DNA of 64,000 nt from GCA-2725625 sp964574215 (GTDB taxonomy: Bacteria; Pseudomonadota; Alphaproteobacteria; Rhodospirillales; UBA2165). Under the pieces are notes generated by a model. The model searched no databases, was not told the DNA's origin, and worked only from the letters and a program-made list of their open reading frames with translations. Both the position numbers and the translations under genes were made by a program. Location: assembly GCA_964574215.1 (NCBI GenBank), contig CAZNLR010000001.1, forward strand, positions 1-64,000, in the 5' to 3' direction. This document shows positions 1 through 8,881 of the stretch, in pieces; positions within the stretch are counted from its first letter, which is position 1; every line of letters begins with the position of its first letter.

Positions 1-205
1 GCTATCAATAAACTCACCCTCTGATATGTCTTCATCAGAGAGGAATTTTTCTCTGACCCGGACAATTTCATCCACCTCCTTTCTTACTTCTTTAATGAAA
101 TTCTTCGTGGCCTTTTTCTTGGTTACGCGTCCTTCTTTTACGTTTTTCAGACAATAGTCGTCGAAGGCTCCGGGAGTGCGGTTGAATTCGAGCGAGAAAA
201 ATTCT
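1..205 (-). other. Open partial reading frame, unrecognised
   Basis: On the minus strand a frame stays open from about position 205 to the window edge. Its product is lysine- and glutamate-rich, with a charged, probably helical stretch near the end containing KKKATKNFIKEV. No ATG start with a ribosome binding site is visible, and a stop lies just upstream around 225, so this may be a 5'-truncated remnant rather than a live gene. I do not recognise the family. The rest of 1-342 shows nothing else I can support. Confidence 0.2.
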
Positions 206-342
206 CTATTGTGAGAAAAGTTAAGCGGTCAGGAAAAAAGTGTTTGGCGCGAAGTTCATTTAAATTAATAGTATCCAAGATTAACAACTCAAAAGTTTTT
301 CGGGAAATACACGGATCACTCAAGCTGCTAAACGGAACTGCA

Positions 343-1067
343 ATGCATAAAACCGAAATCCGCCAGGAAATTATTGAGCGAGTACTCGCGCGCCGAGGCC
401 GACTGCATATTTTTGACAATTTTGAGCCTGATGAAACGGTCCTGGTGGTGATCGATATGCAGGCGACCTTTGTGGCGCAGGGAAGTCCCGCCGAAGTGCC
501 CGCGTCCCGTGGTATCATCAAGAATATTAATTTTCTTGCCGCATCAATGCGCGAAAAGGGGGTGTTGGTCTGCTGGATCACCAACGCAAATATCCCAACG
601 AGCGGCGGCAGCGATTGGGACGCCTTTTTCGAGAATTTCGTCGCCGAAGACGTGCGTGCTAAAACCATCAATAGCCTTAGCCAAGGCAGTCCCGATACCC
701 AAGTCTGGCATGAACTGGACGTCGGACCCGCTGATATACACCTTTACAAGAGTCGCTACAGCGCGCTGATTCCGGGTTCGTCGGGACTTGAACGTTTGTT
801 GCGAAGTCGCNNNNNNNNNNNNNNNNNNNNNNNNNNNNNNNNNNTTTGATTGCTGGCACTAAAACCAATATATGTTGTGAATCAACCGGTCGCGACGCCA
901 TGATGCTGGACTTCAACGCGGTTATGCTTTCGGATTGCACGGCCGCTCTCTCCGATGAGGAACACCGGTCGGCCTTGGAGAATTTCATTCAGCAGTTCGG
1001 CGATGTCATGACCCATCAAGAGGCCATCGAATTGGTTGGCCGCAAACCGAACAGCGACACGCCATAA
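343..1067 (+). CDS. Isochorismatase-family cysteine hydrolase, interrupted by assembly gap
   Basis: The product belongs to the isochorismatase-like cysteine hydrolase superfamily, whose members cleave amides, ureido acids or vinyl ethers with an Asp-Lys-Cys triad. All three positions are visible: Asp38 in LVVIDMQ, Lys136 in LYKSRYSAL, and the nucleophilic Cys after the gap in AGTKTNICCEST. Positions 811-844 are Ns. The two halves are in different frames at the stated gap length, so the N count is only a placeholder and the gene is probably intact. I chose the ATG at 343 because family homology begins shortly after it; no strong ribosome binding site is seen. The gene converges on the alpha/beta hydrolase, leaving one base between the stops. 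The substrate is unknown; N-carbamoyl or amide compounds are plausible given the hydantoinase and formamidase genes nearby. Confidence 0.8.
811..844. other. Assembly gap (34 Ns)
   Basis: Thirty-four consecutive Ns lie inside the isochorismatase-family gene. A gap length congruent to 2 modulo 3 would restore one frame from the LERLLRSR stretch before the gap to LIAGTKTN after it. The true missing length is therefore not 34. Confidence 0.98.
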
Positions 1068-1068
1068 A

Positions 1069-1881
1069 TTAAATTTTCCGCTTCAATAGGAACTGCAGCA
1101 CCGTTTCATTGAACAGATCCGGTTGCTCCAGATTCACCAGATGACCTGCCCGGGGGATGACGATGAAATCGCAGTCTTTGACTCGCGACGCCATTTGTTC
1201 GCCCATGTCCGGCCGTGTCAGGCCGTCTTTCTCGCCAAATAATAGTAATGTGGGCACGGCGATATTCTCGAGCTCCGCGGTGCGGTCATACCTGGTGGTC
1301 GCTGTCACGGTTTTTATATAGCTGTCTTTGTGCAGCGCTGCCATGCTGTCGACCAGTCTTTGAAACTGCTCCTCCGTGGCGTCGGGCCCGATCAGTGTCT
1401 TGGCCACCACGGGAGCAATGTCTTTCGGCTCTTTGCCTTCCTCCACCAGGGGGCGCCGACGTATATCAATGAAGTGCTGCTTTTCCGCATCGGTGAAATT
1501 GTTGAAGCCCGAGAAGGTCGATACCAATATCAACGACTTGACCCGTTCGGGAAACAGCGCATTAAAATCCTGGGCAATCCGTCCTCCCATGGAGAGTCCG
1601 CCGATATGGGCTTTCTCCACACCGAAGTGATCAAGTACCTTTACCAGGTCACGGGAAAAATCGCTGAAGTCCAATTCTCCCTCGTAGTCATCACTGTCGC
1701 CGTAACCGCGGGCATCCCAGGCAAGCGTATGGAAATGCGGTGCAAAGGCTTCGATCTGTTCGGTCCAATTGGTCCGGTTGCCGCCGATGCCGTGCATTAG
1801 GATCAGCATGTCGCCCGAACCGGCATGGTCGATGGTAAGGGACGGATTGGACAAAATTCGTTCGGTTTTTATCTCGCTCAT
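1069..1881 (-). CDS. Alpha/beta-fold hydrolase
   Basis: This 270-residue protein has the standard alpha/beta hydrolase layout: oxyanion motif HGIGG (30-34), nucleophile elbow GLSMGG with Ser97, acid Asp219 in FGEKDG, and His247 in RAGHLVN. The overall pattern resembles 3-oxoadipate enol-lactonase (PcaD-like) and related C-C or ester hydrolases, but the substrate cannot be read from the sequence. It is the last gene of the minus-strand operon that begins with the ABC transporter, 15 bases downstream of the carboxylesterase. The ATG is preceded by an AGGAGAGT-type ribosome binding site. Its place beside an esterase and a transporter suggests that it processes the imported compound or its product. 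Confidence 0.85.
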   Translation of the reverse strand: MSEIKTERILSNPSLTIDHAGSGDMLILMHGIGGNRTNWTEQIEAFAPHFHTLAWDARGYGDSDDYEGELDFSDFSRDLVKVLDHFGVEKAHIGGLSMGGRIAQDFNALFPERVKSLILVSTFSGFNNFTDAEKQHFIDIRRRPLVEEGKEPKDIAPVVAKTLIGPDATEEQFQRLVDSMAALHKDSYIKTVTATTRYDRTAELENIAVPTLLLFGEKDGLTRPDMGEQMASRVKDCDFIVIPRAGHLVNLEQPDLFNETVLQFLLKRKI

Positions 1882-1896
1882 ACGATACTCTCCTGG

Positions 1897-3405
1897 TCAC
1901 AAATGTTTGTTCTGCCAATAGTTGCGACGTTCAGACTGGGGGTCTTGGACGATGCCGCCATTGATATCAAAAACCATGGTGGCCCGTTGGTCGGGATCAT
2001 AGGCGGGCCAAGGATCGTCGTCCTTCGCTGTGGGCGATCCGTGGCGTATAAAGTTGCACCAGCGGTGATGCATCTCATCCGCCAAGTCGATTGGTGCACC
2101 CATTCCGATAAGATAAGGTGTCGAGGGCGTGTTCAAATTGTGGAAGCAAAAAGGGATCTCCACACAGTGGCCGGCGCCCAGGCGACCTTCGCAGGTGGGT
2201 GACTGCCAAGCGAATTCGTAGGCATACACGGATTGGCGCGTGCTCAGCCGGCCGGTCAGATCCAATGTGGGCCAGCGCCAGCGCCAGTCGCTCATGGCGG
2301 CGGCAAACAAGGCCTCGGCTTCCAGGTCGCCCATCATATTGCGGTAGGCCGCCGTCAATTCAGCGCCGCCCCCGGTGAGTTCGTCGAAAAAGGCGGTTAA
2401 CGCGCCTTCGTCACGGGGCACGTCCTCCAGATTCATGAAAAACTGAAACGGCTTCCATTCTTCGGTAGTGATACCGATCATCAGCGGAATTTCCATCATG
2501 TTGCCGGCGCTGGCCGCAGGAAGAATGTCCTGGTCAAGCACCGTGCCGTCGATCACCGGCTGAAAGGAGGCCTTGAGCCAGGGCGGCCGGGTGCGCACGG
2601 TTTCCCGCTGGGCCGCCAACAGGGTGCTCATGGGAGCCGCCTCCAGAGAGGCGATATCCGTTGAATCGGCGGCGGCCATGAAGTTGTCGGTGGCGAACTC
2701 GGCCAGATCCAGGTCGCGGAAACTCATCAGCGATATGCTCTGGATAATCGCCTGCTGAAACAGACCATGCGCCTGAGGCATCATCATTAGTCCGGTCACC
2801 GCGCCACCGCCTGCCGACTGACCGCCGAGAGTCACGTGTCCGGGATCACCGCCGAATTCGGCGATATTATCGCGCACCCACTCGAGGGCCGCGACCTGAT
2901 CGAGCAAGGCGTTATTTCCGGATCCGGCATAACTTTCATCCAAATGCCCGAGATGGAGATACCCCCGCTCGCCCAACCGGTAGTTGATGCCAACAAAGAC
3001 GATATCGTTGCTGGCGGCGAAAGAGGTCCCGTCATATAGGGGAAAAGAGGCGGAACCGGAAATGTAAGCGCCCCCATGAATCCACACATAGACCGGCCGC
3101 TTTCTGTTATCTAGGGCCGGTGTCCAGATATTGAGGCAGAGCGCGTCTTCGGATTGAGGCTGGGGGTCGGGTCCGAGAAACGGTTCAAAGCGGGTCGGGT
3201 TTTGATTGACCGCCGGTCCGGGAAACACCGCCGGACGGATGCCACTCCATGGTGGGACTGGTTGGGGCGGCTTGAAGCGATGGGAGCCTGCGACAGTATC
3301 CGCGTAAGGTACGCCGCCAAAAAACAGGCAGCGGCCATTGTAAAAACCTTGGACCAGGCCGCAGCGGGTCGCGACGATCAAATCCGCACGCCTTCGGTCT
3401 GTCAT
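1897..3405 (-). CDS. Type-B carboxylesterase
   Basis: This 502-residue carboxylesterase/lipase family protein hydrolyses carboxylic esters. Visible landmarks are SEDALCLN (85-92), the oxyanion motif HGGAY (110-114), the nucleophile in GGQSAGG (Ser197) and a GAGHCVEIPF stretch near the C terminus that supplies the likely catalytic His. An upstream in-frame extension exists, but the ATG at 3405 overlaps the stop of the preceding permease gene as ATGA, and family homology starts there. No clear secretion signal is seen, so a cytoplasmic location is inferred. Co-transcription with the ABC transporter suggests that an ester or carbamate substrate is imported. Confidence 0.88.
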   Translation of the reverse strand: MTDRRRADLIVATRCGLVQGFYNGRCLFFGGVPYADTVAGSHRFKPPQPVPPWSGIRPAVFPGPAVNQNPTRFEPFLGPDPQPQSEDALCLNIWTPALDNRKRPVYVWIHGGAYISGSASFPLYDGTSFAASNDIVFVGINYRLGERGYLHLGHLDESYAGSGNNALLDQVAALEWVRDNIAEFGGDPGHVTLGGQSAGGGAVTGLMMMPQAHGLFQQAIIQSISLMSFRDLDLAEFATDNFMAAADSTDIASLEAAPMSTLLAAQRETVRTRPPWLKASFQPVIDGTVLDQDILPAASAGNMMEIPLMIGITTEEWKPFQFFMNLEDVPRDEGALTAFFDELTGGGAELTAAYRNMMGDLEAEALFAAAMSDWRWRWPTLDLTGRLSTRQSVYAYEFAWQSPTCEGRLGAGHCVEIPFCFHNLNTPSTPYLIGMGAPIDLADEMHHRWCNFIRHGSPTAKDDDPWPAYDPDQRATMVFDINGGIVQDPQSERRNYWQNKHL

Positions 3406-4205
3406 GGGGCCGTACGGTCGTGGCTGAAGTGGCGCGATAACGGATCGATGACCAATTTTTCTCCGATCCAGAATATTATGACGATGGCGAAACAGGTGGC
3501 GAAGACCGTTGCCGCATCGGCCACCGCCTGACCCTGTTGGAGAAGATAACCGAGGCCGCTTTCCGTTCCGAACAGTTCCGCCACCAAGGCGATCTTCCAT
3601 CCCACACCATATGCGATTCTCACCGCCGAAATGATGTACGGCATGAGCAGGGGCAGCGTGATTTTGAATAAAACGGTCAGCCGGCGGCGGGTAAAGCTGC
3701 GCGCCATTTCGAGCAGTTCCTGATCGATCTCCTTGACGCCTTCAGACACGTTGACCAGACAGAATGGGGTCAGAATCATCACCATGATAAAGACGATGGT
3801 GCCGTGGGAAGGCCCAAACCAGATGATGGCCAGTATCGCCCAGCCCACGGAGGGAAAGGAATTCAAGAACGGCTTGATGCGTTCATGCACAATGACTTCG
3901 GTGATCGGCGCCCAACGCGGCAGCAAGGCCAGCAGAGAACCGGCGACAACGGCGATCAGCACCGCCGCCACGACGCGGACGGTGCTTAAAAACACATGGC
4001 CGATATAATTTGCATCGGTGAAAAAGGAGAGAATTTGTTTAGCCACCACCAGGGGTGCGGGAAAGATCAAGGCGGGCAGTTGCAGTGACAGCAGCCACCA
4101 GCCGACCACCGCCATCACCACCAACCCTTCGGCGGCCAGACGGGCTTGAAGCGAACGCTGCGTCCGCTCCTTGCTGGCATCGGGAGTCTGGTTAAACCAA
4201 GCCAT
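3402..4205 (-). CDS. ABC transporter permease (taurine/nitrate/NMT1 type)
   Basis: This 267-residue inner-membrane permease resembles the SsuC/TauC family. It has several hydrophobic segments, starting with WWLLSLQLPALIFPAP. The conserved cytoplasmic loop that contacts the ATPase runs roughly through EGVKEIDQELLEMARSF. The ATG at 4205 overlaps the end of the first permease gene by 14 bases, and the downstream stop overlaps the esterase start; both point to translational coupling. It pairs with the neighbouring permease, so the transporter is probably a heterodimer in the membrane, unlike the usual homodimeric SsuC type. Confidence 0.87.
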   Translation of the reverse strand: MAWFNQTPDASKERTQRSLQARLAAEGLVVMAVVGWWLLSLQLPALIFPAPLVVAKQILSFFTDANYIGHVFLSTVRVVAAVLIAVVAGSLLALLPRWAPITEVIVHERIKPFLNSFPSVGWAILAIIWFGPSHGTIVFIMVMILTPFCLVNVSEGVKEIDQELLEMARSFTRRRLTVLFKITLPLLMPYIISAVRIAYGVGWKIALVAELFGTESGLGYLLQQGQAVADAATVFATCFAIVIIFWIGEKLVIDPLSRHFSHDRTAP

Positions 4206-4971
4206 GATGCCTCGCCACTCGGTCCTGGATAGGAGCAAAAATCCAACGGTCGGTGGAGTAGACAAAAGCGATGATAATAATGATCACCGCCAGCACCAAC
4301 GGCATGTCAAAATCCTGCCTCGCCAGATTGAGCAGGTAACCCAGGCCGGTATTGCCGCCAAACAACTCCGCCGTCAGAGCAACCTTCCAGGCAACGCCAA
4401 AACTGATGCGGATGGTGGCGAAAATAAAGGGGTAGAGGGATGGTAAAATGACCAGTCGGAACCGTCGCCAGCCGGAGCGGGTAAAGCTGGCGGCCATTTC
4501 TACCCTCTCCCAATCGAGATTGGACAAACCTTCGCGCATATTAATGATGGCGAACGGAATGAGTACCATGGAAATGACGAAAACGACGGTGACATCTGAG
4601 ATCCCGAACCAAATGATCGCTAGAAAAGTCCAGCCGATACCTGAAAAGGAATTGAGAAACGGGCTTAAACGCCCGTGAACCATGGGCTGGAAGGTTTCGA
4701 GATAGTGGGCCAGAAAGGCTAGGGCGCTGCCAATGATGAAGGATATGAAAACTGCGGAAATGATGTGGGCGAAGGAATAGAACATATGCTTGATTTCGTG
4801 CAGATCGACAAAGATCTGCGCGAGACGCGTCAACACCGCCCAGGGGCCCGGCATGACGTAGGTCTCAACCATCGCGCCATAGGCCGCCCAAATCCCCAAA
4901 AAGGCGAGTGTAAAAAGATGGCCGGCGAGACGTGCTTTTTGTCTCGCCGGAGGTGTAGTCGGGTTCGTCAC
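4192..4971 (-). CDS. ABC transporter permease (taurine/nitrate/NMT1 type)
   Basis: This 259-residue membrane protein is homologous to the adjacent permease. Shared segments include a WTFLAIIWFG-like helix and an EGLSNLDWERVEMAASF coupling loop. About six hydrophobic segments are visible. It is co-transcribed with the binding-protein gene upstream (19-base spacing) and overlaps the second permease. The two related permeases suggest an ancient duplication giving a heteromeric channel. The substrate is unknown. Confidence 0.87.
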   Translation of the reverse strand: MTNPTTPPARQKARLAGHLFTLAFLGIWAAYGAMVETYVMPGPWAVLTRLAQIFVDLHEIKHMFYSFAHIISAVFISFIIGSALAFLAHYLETFQPMVHGRLSPFLNSFSGIGWTFLAIIWFGISDVTVVFVISMVLIPFAIINMREGLSNLDWERVEMAASFTRSGWRRFRLVILPSLYPFIFATIRISFGVAWKVALTAELFGGNTGLGYLLNLARQDFDMPLVLAVIIIIIAFVYSTDRWIFAPIQDRVARHHGLV

Positions 4972-4990
4972 TTAACCGGTGACCGGTTGC

Positions 4991-5992
4991 TCATTCCGTA
5001 ATGGCGTGTTTCCAAATCACCTTGTTGGCATCGGGAACTTTTTTCAGGATGCCCATCTCTTTGGCGTTGCTCCACACCACGGTCATTGCCTTCTTATCCT
5101 CTTCATTGACCGCACCCGGGAAGAACGAATAATCATTGATCCAAGCCTTGAAGTAAGCTGGTTCGATCTTGGCGGTCTGCTTGGCGATGGCCGCCCCGAC
5201 CTCATCGGCGTTGGCGAGCGCGTATTTGACCGATTCGCGGATCATGCGGTTGAATTCCTTGAAGGCTTCCGGCCGCGCCTTGAGCTTTTCCGGATAGGTC
5301 ACGTTGACCGCAGAAAGACTGTCAATGCCGAACAGTTCCTTGATGTCCTTGTTGGTCCAGGCCAGTACTCGGTAGCTACCAGTTTTTCTGGCCTTATAGG
5401 CCTGGGAGTGAATTAGGGTGGCTGCATCCACCCGGCCGGTTTCGAGGGCGGACAACAAGGCCGGTGCTGGAATTTGAACCCAGGAATAATCGCCGCCCTT
5501 GTAGGAAACGTTCACGTTATGCTTCTTCCACAACGCAATTCGAATCCAGGTGGTGCCGGTGGCCCGCAAGGAATAGCTGCCAATCTTCTTGCCTTTGAGA
5601 TCCGCGAGGGTTTTGTAGGGGCTGTCCTTCTTGACCCAGATGCCGGCGCCCAGGCGGCCCTTGGCCGAACGCAGGGCGGATGACAGCACCACCAATTCGA
5701 GGCCGCGGCGCTTGGCGAAGGGTATCGCCATTACCGCATTCATGATCACGTCGTATTTTTTGGCCGGCGTGGATGAAATTAACGCCGGAATTTGCAAGGC
5801 GCTGGCGACGACCTCGACTTTATCCGATTTGACCTTACCGCTCTTGATTCCGTAGAGAACGCCTTCCATCGCCGGATCGGCCAAATAAGCGTAGGTAATC
5901 TTATCCTTGGCGGTCGCCGGAACCGCGATCAAACCGCCAGCAACGGCGGTGGCCAGAGCTAAAAACCGTCCTTTCGCAATTAGTTTTTTCAT
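4991..5992 (-). CDS. ABC transporter periplasmic substrate-binding protein (NMT1/SsuA-like)
   Basis: This 333-residue protein starts with a classical signal peptide: MKKLIAKGRF, a hydrophobic core, then cleavage near VPATAKD. The mature part fits the NMT1/THI5-like or SsuA/TauA binding-protein family, which captures small sulfonates, pyrimidines, riboflavin precursors or aromatic acids in the periplasm. The segment DLKGKKIGSYSLRATGT matches the family's ligand-loop region. A GGGAGGTAAATTTT-type ribosome binding site lies just before the ATG. The gene sits between the ATPase gene and the two permease genes of the same operon. The ligand cannot be named from the sequence. Confidence 0.87.
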   Translation of the reverse strand: MKKLIAKGRFLALATAVAGGLIAVPATAKDKITYAYLADPAMEGVLYGIKSGKVKSDKVEVVASALQIPALISSTPAKKYDVIMNAVMAIPFAKRRGLELVVLSSALRSAKGRLGAGIWVKKDSPYKTLADLKGKKIGSYSLRATGTTWIRIALWKKHNVNVSYKGGDYSWVQIPAPALLSALETGRVDAATLIHSQAYKARKTGSYRVLAWTNKDIKELFGIDSLSAVNVTYPEKLKARPEAFKEFNRMIRESVKYALANADEVGAAIAKQTAKIEPAYFKAWINDYSFFPGAVNEEDKKAMTVVWSNAKEMGILKKVPDANKVIWKHAITE

Positions 5993-6042
5993 AAAATTTA
6001 CCTCCCAATCTGGTTGATTTTTAAATTAATAATTCGATCTGC

Positions 6043-6840
6043 TCAATTTGCCGCTAATTGTTTGGCCTCGGGATCATCATTAGCCTCAAGGGTTCCGAAA
6101 AGAGAAATCAGGTGTTCCTTCTGGTGGCCAAGACTGTCCGATAGCCCGATATCCCGCGGTCGTGGTTGGTCCAGGGTAATCGTTTTCAGGGTCCGGGTCG
6201 GTTTGTTGGACAACAGCAATATCCGATCGGCCAGCACCAAAGCCTCGTCGATGTCGTGTGTGACGAATATTACGGTTTTTCCGGTTTCCTGCCAAATACG
6301 GATAATTTCGGAACGCATGCGCCGGCGCGTGTTTAAATCCAGCGCGGAAAAAGGTTCGTCCATCAAAATGATGTCGGGATCCACAGACAAAGCCCGGGCG
6401 ATGGCCACCCGCTGGCGCTCTCCACCCGATAACATGGCGGGAAACTTGTCCATATCGTTTTGCAGTCCAACCATTTCGAGCAGGCGGATGGCGGTTTTTT
6501 CCATGCCTGCGGGCCGCTTTTCGAACCTCAGCTCCATGCCAAGGAGGACATTTCCGAGGGCTGTCCGCCAGGGTACCAAGCGTGGTGATTGGAATATATA
6601 GGCCAGCTTGTTCCATCCCCGCTCGGGAGGCAGTCCTTCGATGGAAACGCTGCCCCCCTGCGCCTCCAACAAATTGCCCATAAGACGTAAAGAGGTGGAC
6701 TTGCCGCAGCCACTGGGGCCGAGGATGCAAAGAAACTCACCCTCTCTGACATCGAAACTCAACCCGTCATAAATGATTTCGTCGCCAAACCGCACAAGAA
6801 CATCGTCGAAGCCAAGTATACTTGTTTTCAATGAATCCAC
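6043..6840 (-). CDS. ABC transporter ATP-binding protein
   Basis: This 265-residue nucleotide-binding subunit has Walker A GPSGCGKST (41-49), a Q-loop at Gln84, signature LSGGERQR (137-144) and Walker B/D-loop DEPFSALD (161-168), followed by a switch His in FVTHDIDEA. It resembles SsuB/TauB ATPases. It is the first gene of the minus-strand operon, and about 126 bases separate it from the divergent arylformamidase-like gene, so a shared promoter region is likely. It powers uptake through the two permeases downstream. Confidence 0.9.
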   Translation of the reverse strand: MDSLKTSILGFDDVLVRFGDEIIYDGLSFDVREGEFLCILGPSGCGKSTSLRLMGNLLEAQGGSVSIEGLPPERGWNKLAYIFQSPRLVPWRTALGNVLLGMELRFEKRPAGMEKTAIRLLEMVGLQNDMDKFPAMLSGGERQRVAIARALSVDPDIILMDEPFSALDLNTRRRMRSEIIRIWQETGKTVIFVTHDIDEALVLADRILLLSNKPTRTLKTITLDQPRPRDIGLSDSLGHQKEHLISLFGTLEANDDPEAKQLAAN

Positions 6841-6967
6841 CCCAAGTTCGATAAATTGATTATTGACGATAGCCTGGAAGCTGTCAAACGCACCGAAATG
6901 TCTTTATCCTGTTGCCAGAAGCACTCGGCTATTCAGCCGGGATTGGTTGGTATTCGAGGTAAATTAG

Positions 6968-7831
6968 ATGAATAATATCTATCGCGATTTCGATCAGGCG
7001 GAATTGGACATACAATACAATGCCCAGGCTACCGTGGGGGACATTTCGCCCATCCTCCTTGAATATCGCCGGTTGAGCGACGAAGCCAAATCGACTTTAG
7101 CCTGTCATACGGATCTATCCTTCGGTCCCGATAAGGAAGAAACCCTGGACCTGTTTCCAGCCGGTGATGGTGCTCCACTTTTCGTGTTTATTCACGGTGG
7201 TTACTGGCGATTACTGTCCAAAGATGATTCCAGTTTCATGGCCCCCAATCTGGTGTCACAAGGTATCGCCGTGGCCGCCGTCAATTATTCGCTCCGGCCT
7301 CACGCAACTCTCGAGGAGATCGTCGCCGAGATACGCCGAAGCATCGCATGGCTGTACCGGAACGCCGGCGCCTACGGCATCGACTGCGAGCGGATTTTCA
7401 TCGGTGGTTCGTCGGCGGGTGGACATTTGGCGGGGATGGTGGTTAGCGGTGGCTGGCACGATGATTACGGGGTGCCGCCGACGGTGGTCAAAGGTGGCCT
7501 ATTGTTGAGCGGCCTCTATGATCTACTGCCGGTATCTCTCAGCTACGCCAATGAATGGGTGGGCCTGGATCGGGATAGCGCGGAAAAAAGCAGTCCCATC
7601 AAGGCAATTCCGGAAAAGGGGTGTCCCTTGGTCCTTTCCTATGGTGGCTCGGAAACTTCCGAGTTTAAACGCCAGAGCGAGGATTTCGCGGCCACTTGGC
7701 GAGCCACCGGTTTCCAGGCGGATTGCTTCGAGCGCACTGAACGCAACCATTTCGACATTCCCCTGGATTTATGCGATAACGATAATCCGGTTACCGGCAA
7801 GCTGATTGATCTTTTGAATCTCGATAGCTAG
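6968..7831 (+). CDS. Arylformamidase-like alpha/beta hydrolase
   Basis: This 287-residue protein carries the HGGYW motif (76-80) typical of the kynurenine formamidase (BNA7-like) branch of the hormone-sensitive-lipase-type esterases. The nucleophile elbow is GGSSAGG (Ser149), and a late NHFDIP segment supplies the His. These enzymes open N-formyl aromatic amides or small esters. It is transcribed divergently from the ABC operon. No kynureninase or tryptophan dioxygenase gene lies nearby, so the physiological substrate may not be N-formylkynurenine. The ATG at 6968 follows a GAGGTAAATTAG ribosome binding region. Confidence 0.8.
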   Translation: MNNIYRDFDQAELDIQYNAQATVGDISPILLEYRRLSDEAKSTLACHTDLSFGPDKEETLDLFPAGDGAPLFVFIHGGYWRLLSKDDSSFMAPNLVSQGIAVAAVNYSLRPHATLEEIVAEIRRSIAWLYRNAGAYGIDCERIFIGGSSAGGHLAGMVVSGGWHDDYGVPPTVVKGGLLLSGLYDLLPVSLSYANEWVGLDRDSAEKSSPIKAIPEKGCPLVLSYGGSETSEFKRQSEDFAATWRATGFQADCFERTERNHFDIPLDLCDNDNPVTGKLIDLLNLDS

Positions 7832-7932
7832 CTATTGGTACGCTTGTTTTCATCATTTTCGATCCAGTTTGCGGTCGACGGCAGCGGCTTCAATGGCCTT
7901 TGATATGTCGCCTTTTGGCTATAAGCGGACAT
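7828..7932 (-). CDS. Possible 34-residue small protein
   Basis: A short ORF with a strong ribosome binding site (CAGGAGAACTTTGG directly before the ATG) encodes a 34-residue, proline- and lysine-containing peptide beginning MSAYSQKATYQRPLK. Its TAG overlaps the last bases of the convergent arylformamidase-like gene. I do not recognise it. The good ribosome binding site is the main support; the ORF could still be chance. Confidence 0.33.
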   Translation of the reverse strand: MSAYSQKATYQRPLKPLPSTANWIENDENKRTNS

Positions 7933-8096
7933 CCAAAGTTCTCCTGAAATCGAGTTTTGCAACAGAATTCGCAGATATACGGACATAATTTTCTACGGTG
8001 CGAAAGGTCTCAGATTAGCCAAATAGAGACATTCACCTACCAGTCGATGTTCTATATTTTGTTTTGATTACCCAACCCTTTAATAGATGACAGGGA

Positions 8097-8546
8097 CTAC
8101 ATTGCCAGAACCTTACTGACTTTTTTGTCTGCCTTGGCGATGTTGCTCTGAATGTCTTGGACCCATTGTTGTTGAACTGACTTCGAGTAGTTTAAATACA
8201 GTTTTCCGTCTACGATCCGCCAGATATCTGGCTCGGCTGAAGCCGTGTAACCCTGAGCCATTCCCCAGGCACAATAGCCTCCATACTGAGGCGCATAAGC
8301 TGCCGGATCAGCCTTGAATGCGGCGAGATTTTCGGCGTTGGCAAAACGCCATTCCGCGCCCTTCCACTTGGTTGCAAACGCCGCTTTCCCCTTAATGGGC
8401 TTTCCTTCGGTAAAATAAGCGACGCTGTCATATCCACTTATGGCGAGATTGTTAAAGAATGAAGTGTAGATAGGCTTCTCGCCGGCGGTGACCGGATGGC
8501 TGACAAATAGCAATGCCGCAAACAAAACGGTGCACAGATTTTTCAA
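8097..8546 (-). CDS. Exported YHS-domain protein
   Basis: I place the start at the TTG at 8546 because AGGAAGAGGAACC lies just upstream and translation then begins with a good signal peptide (MKNLCTVLFAALLF..., cleavage near PVTAG). The 149-residue product has a YHS-type domain, from NNLAISGYDSVAYFTEGKP through FANAENLAAFKADPAAYAPQ to GGYCAWGMAQG. Such domains are common in small periplasmic proteins and are often linked to metal or copper handling, but the role here is unknown. A longer in-frame start at 8612 would add 22 residues before the signal peptide and looks less likely. It stands alone, with no operon partner. Confidence 0.78.
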   Translation of the reverse strand: MKNLCTVLFAALLFVSHPVTAGEKPIYTSFFNNLAISGYDSVAYFTEGKPIKGKAAFATKWKGAEWRFANAENLAAFKADPAAYAPQYGGYCAWGMAQGYTASAEPDIWRIVDGKLYLNYSKSVQQQWVQDIQSNIAKADKKVSKVLAM

Positions 8547-8821
8547 TTTTCTGGTTCCTCTTCCTAGACCGGCCAGGAACTTACCACCTCGATATGCGCC
8601 AACACCAATCACCGTGGATCAAAATCAGGTGATCAGCCTGTCTTCGGAAGCCTTCAAAGCCTGAGAAGGAGAAGAAGGGAACCAAGTCGGATCCACGGAA
8701 GAAACCCGATAAGTCTTAACATTCGTTCGTTCCAACTAAATGCGCCCCGGCTTCGGTTGGAGCGTTATTAGGGAATATGTTTAAGAATTTGAGAATGGGC
8801 CGTTTATCGTGAAAACGAAAA

Positions 8822-8881
8822 TCAGATGTTCAGCTTAGTCTGTAGGTGATCAACACACTGCCGGCGACGGGCGGGGCTTAA
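8822..8881 (-). pseudogene. IS3-family orfB remnant
   Basis: Immediately after orfA, in the -1 frame, 19 codons read LSPARRRQCVDHLQTKLNI and then stop. This matches the start of IS3-family OrfB, the DDE transposase. The remaining ~250 codons are missing, so the element is dead. Confidence 0.6.

Noticed and set aside
147..671. A 174-codon minus-strand ORF over the isochorismatase-family gene
   Set aside because: It is antisense to a gene with clear catalytic motifs, is rich in Ser/Arg in the manner of shadow frames and has no recognisable domain.
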